Program-made: the position numbers and the translations under genes
Assembly (NCBI RefSeq): GCF_002949795.1
Contig: NZ_CP026692.1
Span: 5,936,545-6,000,544, forward strand
Source of the DNA: Nostoc sp. 'Lobaria pulmonaria (5183) cyanobiont'
GTDB taxonomy: Bacteria; Cyanobacteriota; Cyanobacteriia; Cyanobacteriales; Nostocaceae
Length of the DNA: 64,000 nt
Direction: 5' to 3'
Shown here: positions 48,581 to 56,574 of the stretch, in pieces
How positions within the stretch are numbered: the first letter of the stretch is position 1
Layout: each line of letters starts with the position of its first letter
Notes under the pieces: model-generated
Database searches by the model: none
What the model was told of the DNA's origin: nothing
Seen by the model: only the letters and a program-made list of their open reading frames with translations

Positions 48581-50155
48581 TTATCTTTGACCTTTCACAA
48601 ACTCTGCAAAAATACTGCTAAATAAACGCCCATTCTTCCGTAATAAACCATGACGCTGAAGCCTATCTACAATTGCCAGATCGGGAATAGGTAAATTACT
48701 CTCTTCCAACTCATAACGTAATGCTAAACGTTCAACTTTGGTTAAATCTTTCCAAAGTTCTTCAAAACGAGGGTTTGCTTGAAAATTAAACTCATTTTTA
48801 GCTATTTCTTGATTCCTATTTTGCCACAACATCGCCCCCGCCATCTGCACATAATAGGGCAACCCTCCTGCTAACTCATCTACCCATTGTAATACCGCAG
48901 AATTAGGCAGAAATCCTTTCTGGATGATGCTTTGCCAAGCTTCCTCCTCTAATGCCCCTAAAATAGTCGTACTGAAAATATTGGCAAAGGGAGAACCCAG
49001 ACTCAAAGTTTCGTAAACTTCATTAAGAGGGCGTTTGCTGGCAATTACCATTGTTAATAAACCCGCAGAAGCCTTAGAACGCCAATCTTCTCCCCAATCC
49101 TGGAACAATTCCAATCTATCTTTTTTACTAGCAATGGCTTCAAACTCATCCAATAAAATAATTAAACGATACCCTTCATCTACTAAAAACTGTAAGCCAT
49201 CTTCTACTGCAAAGCCATCTTTATTATCTTCCTTTAACCAAGGATAATTCCCTGTTAGTCTGTGAATCCCTCGCCTTAAGCCTTCAATAATCCCTTCTGG
49301 AGTATGAAAATTCCCATTCGTTAAATCTAAGAAAACAACTAAAGGCTTTTGTTCTGGCGAACAAAATTCGCTGATTCTTTCTTTGATATATCGCAATAGA
49401 GAGGTTTTCCCATTGCGCCGCAAGCCAACCAAATTGACACATTGAGGACTAATTGCGCCAATGCGGTTTTTAATCTCTAAAATCTCTTTTCTCCGCCCGT
49501 AAAAACGTTGTGGAGGAACAGGAAGACCATATTCAAATGGATTATCACCTTTGGGCTTTGGCTGATGAAATTGTTTATTAAGTAAGGCAATTTCGGGAAA
49601 CTGTTGCACAATAACTTGAGCCGAAATTGCCCGCCCACCTAAATCGCTATCCTCATCACGAGAAAGATGCACAATTCCACACACTTTACCTGTTAGTAAA
49701 TTTAACAAAGGCGATCCACTAAAGCCTGAGATAACTTGCCCTTGCTTTAACTTATAGAGAATAATATCCTGTTTAAAACTTATTCCTTCATATTTAAAGC
49801 TTGCTGAATCCCCCTGCGAATAATCAACTTCGCTATTCTTGGGATAACCAAAAATATATAAATCATCGTTGGTATTGGGTTTTGTGTCATCCAATTCAAC
49901 ACAGGGATGATCCAAACAATCCTCGTACAGTTGTAAAAGGGCTAAATCAAGGGGATATTTGTATAATTGCGTAACTTTAGCTGTGTAATTCTGGTTTCCT
50001 GCTTTCCAGAATACTTCCACAGGGTTATCTTTCGAAGATTCGATCACATGGGCGCAGGTGAGAATCCAATTCGGTGCAACAAAAAAACCTGTTCCCTGAC
50101 TACTGGCAACATTTAAACGCACTGTACAGCGTTGTAAATCGTCTTCGTTACCCAT
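48581..50155 (-). CDS. trypsin-like protease fused to P-loop ATPase
   Basis: A 524-aa fusion. Residues about 5-195 form a trypsin-like domain: GTGFFVAPNWILTCAHV with His36, YPLDLALLQL with Asp70 and ISGFSGSPLLN with Ser146, so the triad is complete. After the linker NPFEYGLPVPPQRFYGRRKE comes an AAA/STAND-like ATPase: Walker A GLRRNGKTSLL (244-254) and Walker B LIILLDEFEA (331-340), then a helical C-terminus with a winged-helix-like end. There is no signal peptide, so the protease is cytoplasmic. This layout is known from NTP-dependent conflict systems, where the ATPase senses invasion and the protease acts. It lies between the Trypco1 gene (60 bp) and the membrane ATPase (37 bp). Confidence 0.9.
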   Translation of the reverse strand: MGNEDDLQRCTVRLNVASSQGTGFFVAPNWILTCAHVIESSKDNPVEVFWKAGNQNYTAKVTQLYKYPLDLALLQLYEDCLDHPCVELDDTKPNTNDDLYIFGYPKNSEVDYSQGDSASFKYEGISFKQDIILYKLKQGQVISGFSGSPLLNLLTGKVCGIVHLSRDEDSDLGGRAISAQVIVQQFPEIALLNKQFHQPKPKGDNPFEYGLPVPPQRFYGRRKEILEIKNRIGAISPQCVNLVGLRRNGKTSLLRYIKERISEFCSPEQKPLVVFLDLTNGNFHTPEGIIEGLRRGIHRLTGNYPWLKEDNKDGFAVEDGLQFLVDEGYRLIILLDEFEAIASKKDRLELFQDWGEDWRSKASAGLLTMVIASKRPLNEVYETLSLGSPFANIFSTTILGALEEEAWQSIIQKGFLPNSAVLQWVDELAGGLPYYVQMAGAMLWQNRNQEIAKNEFNFQANPRFEELWKDLTKVERLALRYELEESNLPIPDLAIVDRLQRHGLLRKNGRLFSSIFAEFVKGQR

Positions 50156-50215
50156 TAATTGCTCTGATCTAGCATCTTTGTAAAAAGATTACCACAACTG
50201 TAAGACAATCAACTC

Positions 50216-50527
50216 TTATTTACCCCATTCCATCGTAATTTCCAGTTTAGCTGTGCCTGTTCCTTTCACAATTAAAGCGGTTAGTTGTCCTGACTCAACT
50301 CCAATTTGTAAACCTAGTTTGATACTAAATTTATCTGGTTTGACTGTCTGGCTAATATCTTTTAATGAACCTGCGACATCTTCAGCAATGGATTTAATAA
50401 TTTCTGTCGCTTGTTTAAAGACTCTGGTTTCATCAGAAACAGGTTGTTCCCCTATAGGCGTAACCTCTACTTTAATTATTTTGCCGTCCGAAAGTTCAAA
50501 GGAAACAATTTTGCTTTTATCTGCCAT
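50216..50527 (-). CDS. Trypco1 / CU044_2847 family protein
   Basis: A 103-aa protein that matches, from memory, the trypsin-co-occurring domain 1: FELSDGKIIKVEV at the start, a central helix (VFKQATEIIKSIAEDVAGSL) and the C-terminal beta part FSIKLGLQIGVESGQLTALI ending in ITMEW. These small proteins occur next to trypsin-like proteases and STAND-type ATPases and may be regulators, adaptors or protease targets. It is the first gene of the three-gene operon, which supports the assignment. Confidence 0.85.
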   Translation of the reverse strand: MADKSKIVSFELSDGKIIKVEVTPIGEQPVSDETRVFKQATEIIKSIAEDVAGSLKDISQTVKPDKFSIKLGLQIGVESGQLTALIVKGTGTAKLEITMEWGK

Positions 50528-51018
50528 ACTTCATTTTTTTATGTTAATTTTTCGTGCAATTATCTTCCTGAATAATGGGAAGAAGGTAGATGGTATTGTT
50601 ACATTTATCGGGCGCGATTAATTTGAGTCTGGTAACGATTCATAATATGCTACACGTTACTTTGATCGTTTCATTTTTTGAAAGGTTTCAGAACTTTATA
50701 AGCAGTAATTACAGCCTAAGTAATTTATATACAGCAGATTCCAACTTGGTGAGGTACAGATTATCGTAAGGGCACAACAATGTTGTGCCCCTACCTGTCT
50801 ACTTCATTTGCCTGAAAAACGCTGTAACTTTGTATACGTAGCAGATTATTAGCATAGGCGTAGGCATCGCCCTTTAGAAAAAAGTTTTTGGTTTACTGTT
50901 CAGGATTGAGAAAAATTGGTATTGTACGCAGAGCGCAAAGGACACAGAGGAAGAAGAGACTCGTTACACAGAATGCTATGCTTGCGTTAAAATCCGTAAG
51001 TCCTGTGTAGCTGACTAG
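50528..51018. other. spacer upstream of the operon, with dispersed repeats
   Basis: No gene is seen. It holds a palindrome GGGCACAACA/TGTTGTGCCC (50770-50790), a TATACAGCAGATTCC...GGTGAGGTACA repeat (50730-50760) related to 25120-25150, and a GCGTAGGCATCGCC repeat. It should contain the operon promoter on the minus strand and that of the dipeptidase on the plus strand. Confidence 0.45.
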
Positions 51019-51726
51019 ATGAGACCTTATCATCAAATCCCGATTTTTGAGTGTGGTGAACCGATAATAGCGATTCCTTTAGAATTGTTTGCGGTGGAAT
51101 CTCCCCATCCTTATGAAAAATTGGGTGCGCCTTATGGCGATCGCTCCCCCTATTATCTCCGTCAAAGCGTTATTGAAAATTTGCTCCAAGCGCAAAATTA
51201 TCTTAATTTGCTGCATCCTAACTGGCATATCCAAATCTTTGATGCTTATCGCCCGATCGCAGTCCAGCAGTTTATGGTAGATTACAGCTTCGCCCAAGCA
51301 GTGCAGGATAGAGAACTGACTAATGTAGAGTTATCACCAAACCAACGCCAAGAAATTTGGGAAGCGGTTTATGCAATTTGGGCTGCACCTAGTTTGGATG
51401 AAAAAACTCCGCCTCCTCATAGTACTGGTGGGGCGGTGGATGTGACGCTAGTAGATGATACAGGGAAAATAGTAAATATGGGTTCGCCGATTGATGAAAT
51501 GTCAGAGCGATCGCACCCAGATTATTATGCCAATAGCGATCGCTCACAAACGCAAAAGTATCATGTTCACCGTCAGCTATTGCAAGATGTAATGTTAAAA
51601 GCCGGCTTTCAACGCAATCCTAGAGAGTGGTGGCATTTTTGTTTTGGCGATCAAATGTGGGCTTGGCTGAATAATCAATCTAATCCAGCCAATCCTGTTA
51701 CAGCACATTATGGGCGTCTTCCATAG
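51019..51726 (+). CDS. D-Ala-D-Ala dipeptidase (VanX/DdpX-type, M15)
   Basis: A 235-aa zinc peptidase that splits D-Ala-D-Ala. DAYRP with Arg78, the zinc motif HSTGGAVDV (His134, Asp141) and REWWHFCFGD with catalytic Glu203 and zinc ligand His206 are all present. There is no signal peptide, so it is probably cytoplasmic and recycles peptidoglycan precursors. No vanA/vanH-like neighbours, so vancomycin resistance is not implied. ATG 51019 fits the family start. Its stop lies 6 bp from the end of the convergent TspO gene. Confidence 0.92.
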   Translation: MRPYHQIPIFECGEPIIAIPLELFAVESPHPYEKLGAPYGDRSPYYLRQSVIENLLQAQNYLNLLHPNWHIQIFDAYRPIAVQQFMVDYSFAQAVQDRELTNVELSPNQRQEIWEAVYAIWAAPSLDEKTPPPHSTGGAVDVTLVDDTGKIVNMGSPIDEMSERSHPDYYANSDRSQTQKYHVHRQLLQDVMLKAGFQRNPREWWHFCFGDQMWAWLNNQSNPANPVTAHYGRLP

Positions 51727-51731
51727 ATGCG

Positions 51732-52205
51732 TTATGCATCTTGAGGATTTAACTCTCTTAACTCGTCGGTGGTGTAAGTACCAATGGGAGTCCAAACTAG
51801 ATAGGGAAGGAGTAACAGCGCTGCCATTAAAGAAATCGGTAAAACGCAGATTGCCAGGACAACGGCTAAAATCAAACCGATTAGCCCAAGAATTTCGCCG
51901 ATTTTGAGACTGCGAAATCTTAACATTAGCGGTATATAGGCGACGGTGATAATTTCTACCACGAGATACAAAGCCATTAATAGCCAAGTAATTAGGCTTC
52001 CGGGGTTTTTTTGCCAGACAATAGTAGCTGAAGCTCCACCACTGATAAAAATCACAGTCCAGATAACCGGAATCAGAGGCTCAAAAACTAGCCAGCGAGG
52101 GCGACTTAATCGTGTAAACCATTTAACATCACGCGGCGTAATCAAGAAACTACCAAGGGCGATGAAGAAAGTTACAGCCCCAATTATTATCCAAAATGGA
52201 ATCAT
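51732..52205 (-). CDS. TspO/MBR-family membrane protein, paralogue 1
   Basis: A 157-aa protein with five membrane helices. FTRLSRPRWLVFEPLIPVIW (the W-x-F/PxxW region), then a long helix pair and the C-terminal LLPYLVWTPIGTYTT are TspO-like. TspO proteins bind tetrapyrroles and stress-related ligands. The start is ATG 52205 (MIPFWIIIGAV); longer starts exist. Paralogue 2 lies 200 bp upstream on the same strand and the two share most of their sequence pattern. Confidence 0.8.
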   Translation of the reverse strand: MIPFWIIIGAVTFFIALGSFLITPRDVKWFTRLSRPRWLVFEPLIPVIWTVIFISGGASATIVWQKNPGSLITWLLMALYLVVEIITVAYIPLMLRFRSLKIGEILGLIGLILAVVLAICVLPISLMAALLLLPYLVWTPIGTYTTDELRELNPQDA

Positions 52206-52410
52206 AATGCATTCAAGTTTTGTGTATTTTGTCAAGTCATATACTGCAAGTTTGACAATTTAGGCTATATGTTTAATCATTCCCTGGTGCGATTCTTAGA
52301 CCAATCTGAAAAGAATTGTGACCGATGGATTCACAAAATCCAGATAGAGAAAGCAATTCCATAATATTTTTGACTTTTGACTTTTAACTTTTGACTTCCG
52401 CCCTGCGGTA

Positions 52411-52884
52411 CTAGGCATCTTGAGGATTGAGACGGATCATCTGCCAAGTGGTATAAGTACCAATGGGACTCCAGAGCAAATAAGGAACTAGTAATAGTGC
52501 TGCCCAGTTAGAAAAACCTAAGACTGCAAGTATCAATAAAGCACTAATGATCAAACCTGTGCCACCAAGAATTGTACCGACTTTCAGACTGCGAAGCTTA
52601 AACATTACAGGTGTATAGGCAATAGTAACTATTTCTAATAGCAGATATAAACCCATGATTAACCAGGTTGAGGTGCTTCCAGGGTCTTTTTCCCAGACAA
52701 TATAAGCTGACCAAGCACCGCAAATAAATATTACAGTCCAAATAATCGGAATTGCACCCTCAAAAGTTAGCCATCTCGGTCGTTGTAAACGCTTGAACCA
52801 TTGGCGATCGCTTGGCGTAATCACGTTTGCTGCTAGAGCAACCAAGAAAGCCACGCCCCCAATCACTATCCAAGATTTAATCAT
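52411..52884 (-). CDS. TspO/MBR-family membrane protein, paralogue 2
   Basis: A 157-aa sister of the preceding gene: FKRLQRPRWLTFEGAIPIIW, YLLLEIVTIAYTPVMFKLRS and LLVPYLLWSPIGTYTT at the same positions, and the same C-terminal LNPQDA. The pair is a tandem duplication that has diverged throughout. Start ATG 52884. Each may bind a different ligand; that is inference. Confidence 0.8.
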   Translation of the reverse strand: MIKSWIVIGGVAFLVALAANVITPSDRQWFKRLQRPRWLTFEGAIPIIWTVIFICGAWSAYIVWEKDPGSTSTWLIMGLYLLLEIVTIAYTPVMFKLRSLKVGTILGGTGLIISALLILAVLGFSNWAALLLVPYLLWSPIGTYTTWQMIRLNPQDA

Positions 52885-53088
52885 GCCCGTTAGTCCTTTA
52901 CAAGCGCTATCTATCGCTTAATATCACTCTTTATAGTGTGATTTTGTCAATTTAATTGCTAATTACTCATCATCCCTGAGTTTGAAACTTTGACATCGTT
53001 TGGCAGGATTTTAAATTTTGGGAATTGGGAATGGGGCATTGGGCATGGCTACTGCTTTAGAGGCGATCGCACTGCAATTACAAAGCTT

Positions 53089-53529
53089 TTATGAGCCGAC
53101 AGTAACAGTGTAAGATAACATAAAAGGCTTGAAACTAGCTCCAGATTTTGGAGTACCGCTTAACTCCAAATCATAAGCTCCTACTTTGGGAAATACAATC
53201 TCGGCTCCGGGAATGCTCTTATATTGCTTGGTTGATACATTATGTAAACTTGGCTTTAGCAATGGCGTATCAGTTTCATTGTGAGGTTGAGGGTAGATAG
53301 CCAACTGACAGTTACATTGTGTCAGGGGGATTAGTTGCCCACCTTTACGGGTGAGGACAATCCAAACATGAGCGGTTTTACCAGCTTCAGGATTGTCATG
53401 GGGTTCAATATGCAGCATCCCGCCCACATCTTGTGATACCTTTTCAGTATGGGCATTAACTGGTGTGGCAATCAGAACAGAAATTAATAATAGCCATCCT
53501 AAATTCTTTTCTAGGGTAAAGTGGAACAT
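53089..53529 (-). CDS. exported hypothetical protein, YtkA-like
   Basis: About 146 aa from ATG 53529 (MFHFTLEKNLGWLL) with a signal peptide ending in NAHTE. The mature part has a beta-sandwich pattern (KTAHVWIVLTRKGGQLIPL, VGAYDLELSGTP, FMLSYTVTV) with His/Glu near its start (MLHIEPHDNPEAG), reminiscent of YtkA- or FixH-like domains that may bind metal. The frame is open 22 codons farther upstream. The function is unknown. Confidence 0.6.
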   Translation of the reverse strand: MFHFTLEKNLGWLLLISVLIATPVNAHTEKVSQDVGGMLHIEPHDNPEAGKTAHVWIVLTRKGGQLIPLTQCNCQLAIYPQPHNETDTPLLKPSLHNVSTKQYKSIPGAEIVFPKVGAYDLELSGTPKSGASFKPFMLSYTVTVGS

Positions 53530-53772
53530 AGAGTTTATAAGAGTAAACGAAGTAGACCAGGCTAACTGGGGAAAGGCAATTAAAGGAAAATTCAAAGATT
53601 TTTAATGCTATTTTTTCACCAGTATTTAGGAACAATAATTTTAAAAGAATAGTTGCGTCAAAAGACAACCTGTCAAACTTTGCCCAAAAATTCTTTACCA
53701 ACCACTAAAGTTCAATCCCAACTGAAAACTTGTTGATTTCTGAACTTCTAATAAATATCTAACTTAAAGGCA

Positions 53773-53810
53773 CAAGCGATCGCCGCTCTAGAATTAGCAA
53801 AGGAAATGCT
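53773..53810 (+). pseudogene. duplicated fragment of the DUF433 antitoxin gene
   Basis: 38 bp starting CAAGCGATCGCC match 54320-54357 with only two differences, and read QAIAALELAKEML, the C-terminal helix of the antitoxin. The fragment stops at the edge of the MITE. Confidence 0.85.
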
Positions 53811-53812
53811 GA

Positions 53813-53961
53813 GAGGATGTCTAAAAAGTTTTTTGTATACACCGAACGCTCAGAGATCCCTCTAGATCCTCCTTAAAAAAGGGGACTTCAAGGCTCTTAT
53901 TCCCCCTTTTTTAAGGGGGTAAGGGGGATTAACCAATATTTGATACTTCTCAGACATCCTC
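53813..53961. mobile_element. 149-bp MITE
   Basis: Ends GAGGATGTCTAAAAAG and CTTCTCAGACATCCTC form imperfect inverted repeats. The inside holds GGGGGAA/TTCCCCC-type palindromes. No coding capacity. The flanks (TGA and TAA) hint at a T-N-A duplication, but the two are not identical. Confidence 0.65.
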
Positions 53962-54157
53962 TAAAGCATCTATTCCATAACAAGATGTCGTATTTGCTTC
54001 TATATTAAGGTATCTGCTAGCAGGCTAGCGTTGGTCATGATGCAGTTTTGTCAGTTAGCGATCGCACTCTGCAAAGGAACAATGGCATATATGCTAAGAT
54101 TTCCCAGACGACGAGAGTTAGGATCGGAAGGTAGTCTGTTGCAGACAAGCTAACTAT

Positions 54158-54382
54158 ATGACATCCACATCACGTGTTGTTCACAGCGACCCCGATATAT
54201 TGGGAGAAACCCCTATTTTTATTGGTACTCGTGTGCCGATAAAAACCTTGATCGATTACCTAGAAGCGGGTGACTCACTGGATGAGTTTTTAGATCACTT
54301 TCCCAGTGTCAGCCGTGAGCAAGCGATCGCCACTCTCGAATTAGCAAAGGAAATGCTAACCGCCTATGCGAATTCTGCTTGA
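54158..54382 (+). CDS. DUF433 antitoxin
   Basis: A 74-aa protein with the DUF433 pattern: DPDILGETPIFIGTRVPIKT, LIDYLEAGDSLDEFLDHFP and VSREQAIATLELAKEML. DUF433 proteins are winged-helix-like antitoxins normally paired with a DUF5615 (PIN-like) toxin that overlaps the antitoxin stop. Here the toxin start overlaps as expected, but the toxin gene breaks off after 19 codons. The antitoxin looks intact. The start is ATG 54158. Confidence 0.88.
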   Translation: MTSTSRVVHSDPDILGETPIFIGTRVPIKTLIDYLEAGDSLDEFLDHFPSVSREQAIATLELAKEMLTAYANSA

Positions 54383-54425
54383 TGAGTGTGTTCCACGACC
54401 CTTAAGGCTTCGCCGCACTTGTTGA
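54366..54425 (+). pseudogene. truncated DUF5615 PIN-like toxin
   Basis: ATG 54366 overlaps the antitoxin end by 17 bp and reads MRILLDECVPRPLRLRRTC then stops. MRILLDECVPRPLR is the standard N-terminus of DUF5615 toxins (usually about 110-120 aa). The rest cannot be found downstream. Confidence 0.75.
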
Positions 54426-54496
54426 GCAATGTCAGGTTGCCATTGGCGTAGTTTTGTGTCAAGTTCTTAGATTAAAGCATCTATTTCAAGTTTCTT

Positions 54497-54862
54497 TTAC
54501 TCTTGAGTTCCTGAAACTACTATCAAGTTATTCGTTGAATTCGGTTGAAATTCACTGGAATGTTCTGTTTGAGTGAATTCATCAAACAATTTGAAAAACT
54601 GATCTAGTGCAGTGTGTTCATCTTGGGAGAAAAATAAAATAATCTGATCCCAAGTATGATTGGAAGTTAAATTAAATCTCTGCTGAATCCAGGTTTGAAA
54701 TTCTGAAAATTGCTGTTCTTGTAGTGTTTGAGGGATTCCTATCTGGCGACGGGCAAAGCAGTAACCTGCCAGAAAAGTGCGGAGATTGGATATGGAGGCT
54801 CGTCCTAAATACATGGCAGGACGTTTCTTTATATTGCAGATTAGGTCATATAAATCAACCAT
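54497..54862 (-). CDS. probable immunity partner of the papain-fold toxin
   Basis: A 121-aa acidic protein (VDLYDLICNIKKRPAMYLG, SISNLRTFLAGYCFARRQ, then a helical C-terminus). The start is ATG 54862. It follows the toxin-like gene by 13 bp on the same strand, which is the usual order toxin then immunity. The family is unnamed to me; the role is inferred from position. Confidence 0.55.
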   Translation of the reverse strand: MVDLYDLICNIKKRPAMYLGRASISNLRTFLAGYCFARRQIGIPQTLQEQQFSEFQTWIQQRFNLTSNHTWDQIILFFSQDEHTALDQFFKLFDEFTQTEHSSEFQPNSTNNLIVVSGTQE

Positions 54863-54875
54863 CTGTCCCTCTAGC

Positions 54876-55241
54876 TTAAAATTCGATTTCGGTGATTTGG
54901 AAATTGCCGCCTAAATCTTGGGCAGGGCAGTATAGGTTATTAATCCAGTCTACTCTGGAAATTCCTTCGGGGTGGATGTTATCAAAGATGAGTTCTTGTC
55001 CATCAATTTCAACGGCGATCACTTCATGTCGTCCGTTGATGGAGATATTTTGTCGGAGGCGTTCATGGTAGATGTTGCAGAAAGGATCTTCTGTACTACC
55101 TGTAAACAGGGTAATCTGTTTACCAGAAATGTTTTGCTCAATGAGGAATTGGCGCAAGGCGATCGCACATGGAACACATTCAAAAATTGGGAACTGTTGA
55201 GCGATCGCACTCAGTTGACTATGAATGCTAGCCTTGATCAT
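54876..55241 (-). CDS. papain-fold toxin-domain protein
   Basis: A 121-aa protein. FPIFECVPCAIALRQFLIEQ, ITLFTGSTEDPFCNIYHE, NGRHEVIAVEIDGQELIFDN and DLGGNFQITEIEF match, as I recall, the papain fold toxin 2 domain found at the C-termini of polymorphic toxins. Likely catalytic residues are Cys22 or Cys25, His72 and Asp87/Asn88. Here the domain stands alone, without a secretion or delivery region, so it may be a detached toxin module or a cassette. No upstream carrier frame exists; crtR lies downstream of the immunity side in the opposite direction of reading. Start ATG 55241. Confidence 0.7.
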   Translation of the reverse strand: MIKASIHSQLSAIAQQFPIFECVPCAIALRQFLIEQNISGKQITLFTGSTEDPFCNIYHERLRQNISINGRHEVIAVEIDGQELIFDNIHPEGISRVDWINNLYCPAQDLGGNFQITEIEF

Positions 55242-55303
55242 GATGTACTTTTGTCAATTCCCCAGTGCTAGCTATTAGTGGGCGATCGCTTCATACAATA
55301 ACT

Positions 55304-56194
55304 CTACTCTTTTTGATGATCAAACCTAATTCCTAAAAAGATGTCATAAACAAACTCAAAAAAGTCCTTTTTCTGCAACAATCCTGAAGTTTGATAACAT
55401 CCTTTTTCATCTAACAGGGGCTTCATCAGATAATAGCTGGGTTGGTAATTATACCAAGGAATCGAAGGCCACAAATGATGAATTAAGTGGTAATTCTGTC
55501 CCATAATCAAGATATTCAGAATCGGGTTAGGATAGACGCGAGCATTTTTCCAGCGATCGCGCTCCGCAAAAGGACGATGGGGTAAATAGTCAAAAAATAA
55601 GCCTAGTGCTATCCCCACCACAAAAGCCGGTATAAACCAAAAATTGAGAATGTAACCCAAAAAGTGGTACTGCACTGAGATATAAACAATTACACCGACA
55701 ATTAAGCGGCTAATAAACCATTCTAATAGCTCATATTTACGCCACAGTTGCCGTTGAAAGAAAAACACCTCGTGGTACAAAAACCGCACTGCAATCAGCC
55801 ACAATGGCCCACCCGTAGAGACATAATGATCTGGGTCGTCTTTAGGATGATTAACATGGCCATGATGCTGTAAATGCACCCGCGTAAATACCGGAAAAGC
55901 AAAAGCTAGCATCAACGCACTGCCATGACCTAACATTGCATTCATCACCCGATTGCGATGGGCAGATTGGTGACAGGCATCATGAATTACCGTTCCAGCA
56001 CAATGCAAGGCAATCGTGTTCACGCAAAAGCATAGCCAGTGCGGCCATTCCCAAAGCCAGTAACCAAAGTTGGATAACACCAGCATGGCCACAGCTACAG
56101 AAAACAACAGCAGCGTCGGATTGAAATCACCAGGAGGCGCTAAAAATTCCTTGGGTGGGATTGTCAGTGGCTTTTGTGCCTCCGATGCGATCAT
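55304..56194 (-). CDS. crtR: beta-carotene hydroxylase
   Basis: A 296-aa di-iron membrane hydroxylase that forms zeaxanthin and other hydroxylated carotenoids. The His boxes are present: VIHDACHQSAHRN, RVHLQHHGHVN and NYHLIHHLWPSIPWY. The N-terminal PPKEFLAPPGDFNP and the ARVYPNPILNILIMGQ region are strongly CrtR-like. It belongs to the same pathway as crtQ at 33.5 kb but is not linked with it. Full-length; start ATG 56194. Confidence 0.95.
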   Translation of the reverse strand: MIASEAQKPLTIPPKEFLAPPGDFNPTLLLFSVAVAMLVLSNFGYWLWEWPHWLCFCVNTIALHCAGTVIHDACHQSAHRNRVMNAMLGHGSALMLAFAFPVFTRVHLQHHGHVNHPKDDPDHYVSTGGPLWLIAVRFLYHEVFFFQRQLWRKYELLEWFISRLIVGVIVYISVQYHFLGYILNFWFIPAFVVGIALGLFFDYLPHRPFAERDRWKNARVYPNPILNILIMGQNYHLIHHLWPSIPWYNYQPSYYLMKPLLDEKGCYQTSGLLQKKDFFEFVYDIFLGIRFDHQKE

Positions 56195-56574
56195 CTTTAA
56201 GATTGACTCCTTCTTAAGCAGACATTACGAATATACGATAAATATTAGTGAATAATAAAGTTTTGCAAAGTTTTGTATGGCAAGATTTATCCACAGCTTT
56301 GCATATCAGCAGATGAATAACGCTATGATTCCAGACAAAGCCTAGTCTTTACTGATCAGTGGGGTATGACAATCGGCAAGAAGTTAATGGAATAAACTCC
56401 TTCGTTGGGAGGATGGATACAAGATTGATGTACTATATCTAGTCTATCCCACAGCCCCCACTCTCCCATAAACCCTCTCTAACTGCTTATATTTTATTGA
56501 TATAGCAGTGACTGAAAAGGAGATGCCACTTAAGTTACGATGACTTCCCAGATAGCTCCCTAACTTCAGCCCCT
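56195..56574. other. divergent spacer between crtR and pyk
   Basis: No gene. AT-rich with promoter-like regions for both genes, without a motif I can name. AAAGGAG at 56516-56522 lies too far (about 50 bp) from the pyk start to be its ribosome site. Confidence 0.4.

Larger units (their letters stand above)
53602..54157. other. spacer with MITE and antitoxin fragment
   Basis: No intact gene. It holds the duplicated DUF433 fragment and the 149-bp element (listed separately) and the promoter region of the DUF433 gene. Confidence 0.5.

Noticed and set aside
51019-51726. Vancomycin resistance locus
   Set aside because: Only the VanX-type dipeptidase is present; no vanH or vanA neighbours, so a peptidoglycan recycling role is likelier.
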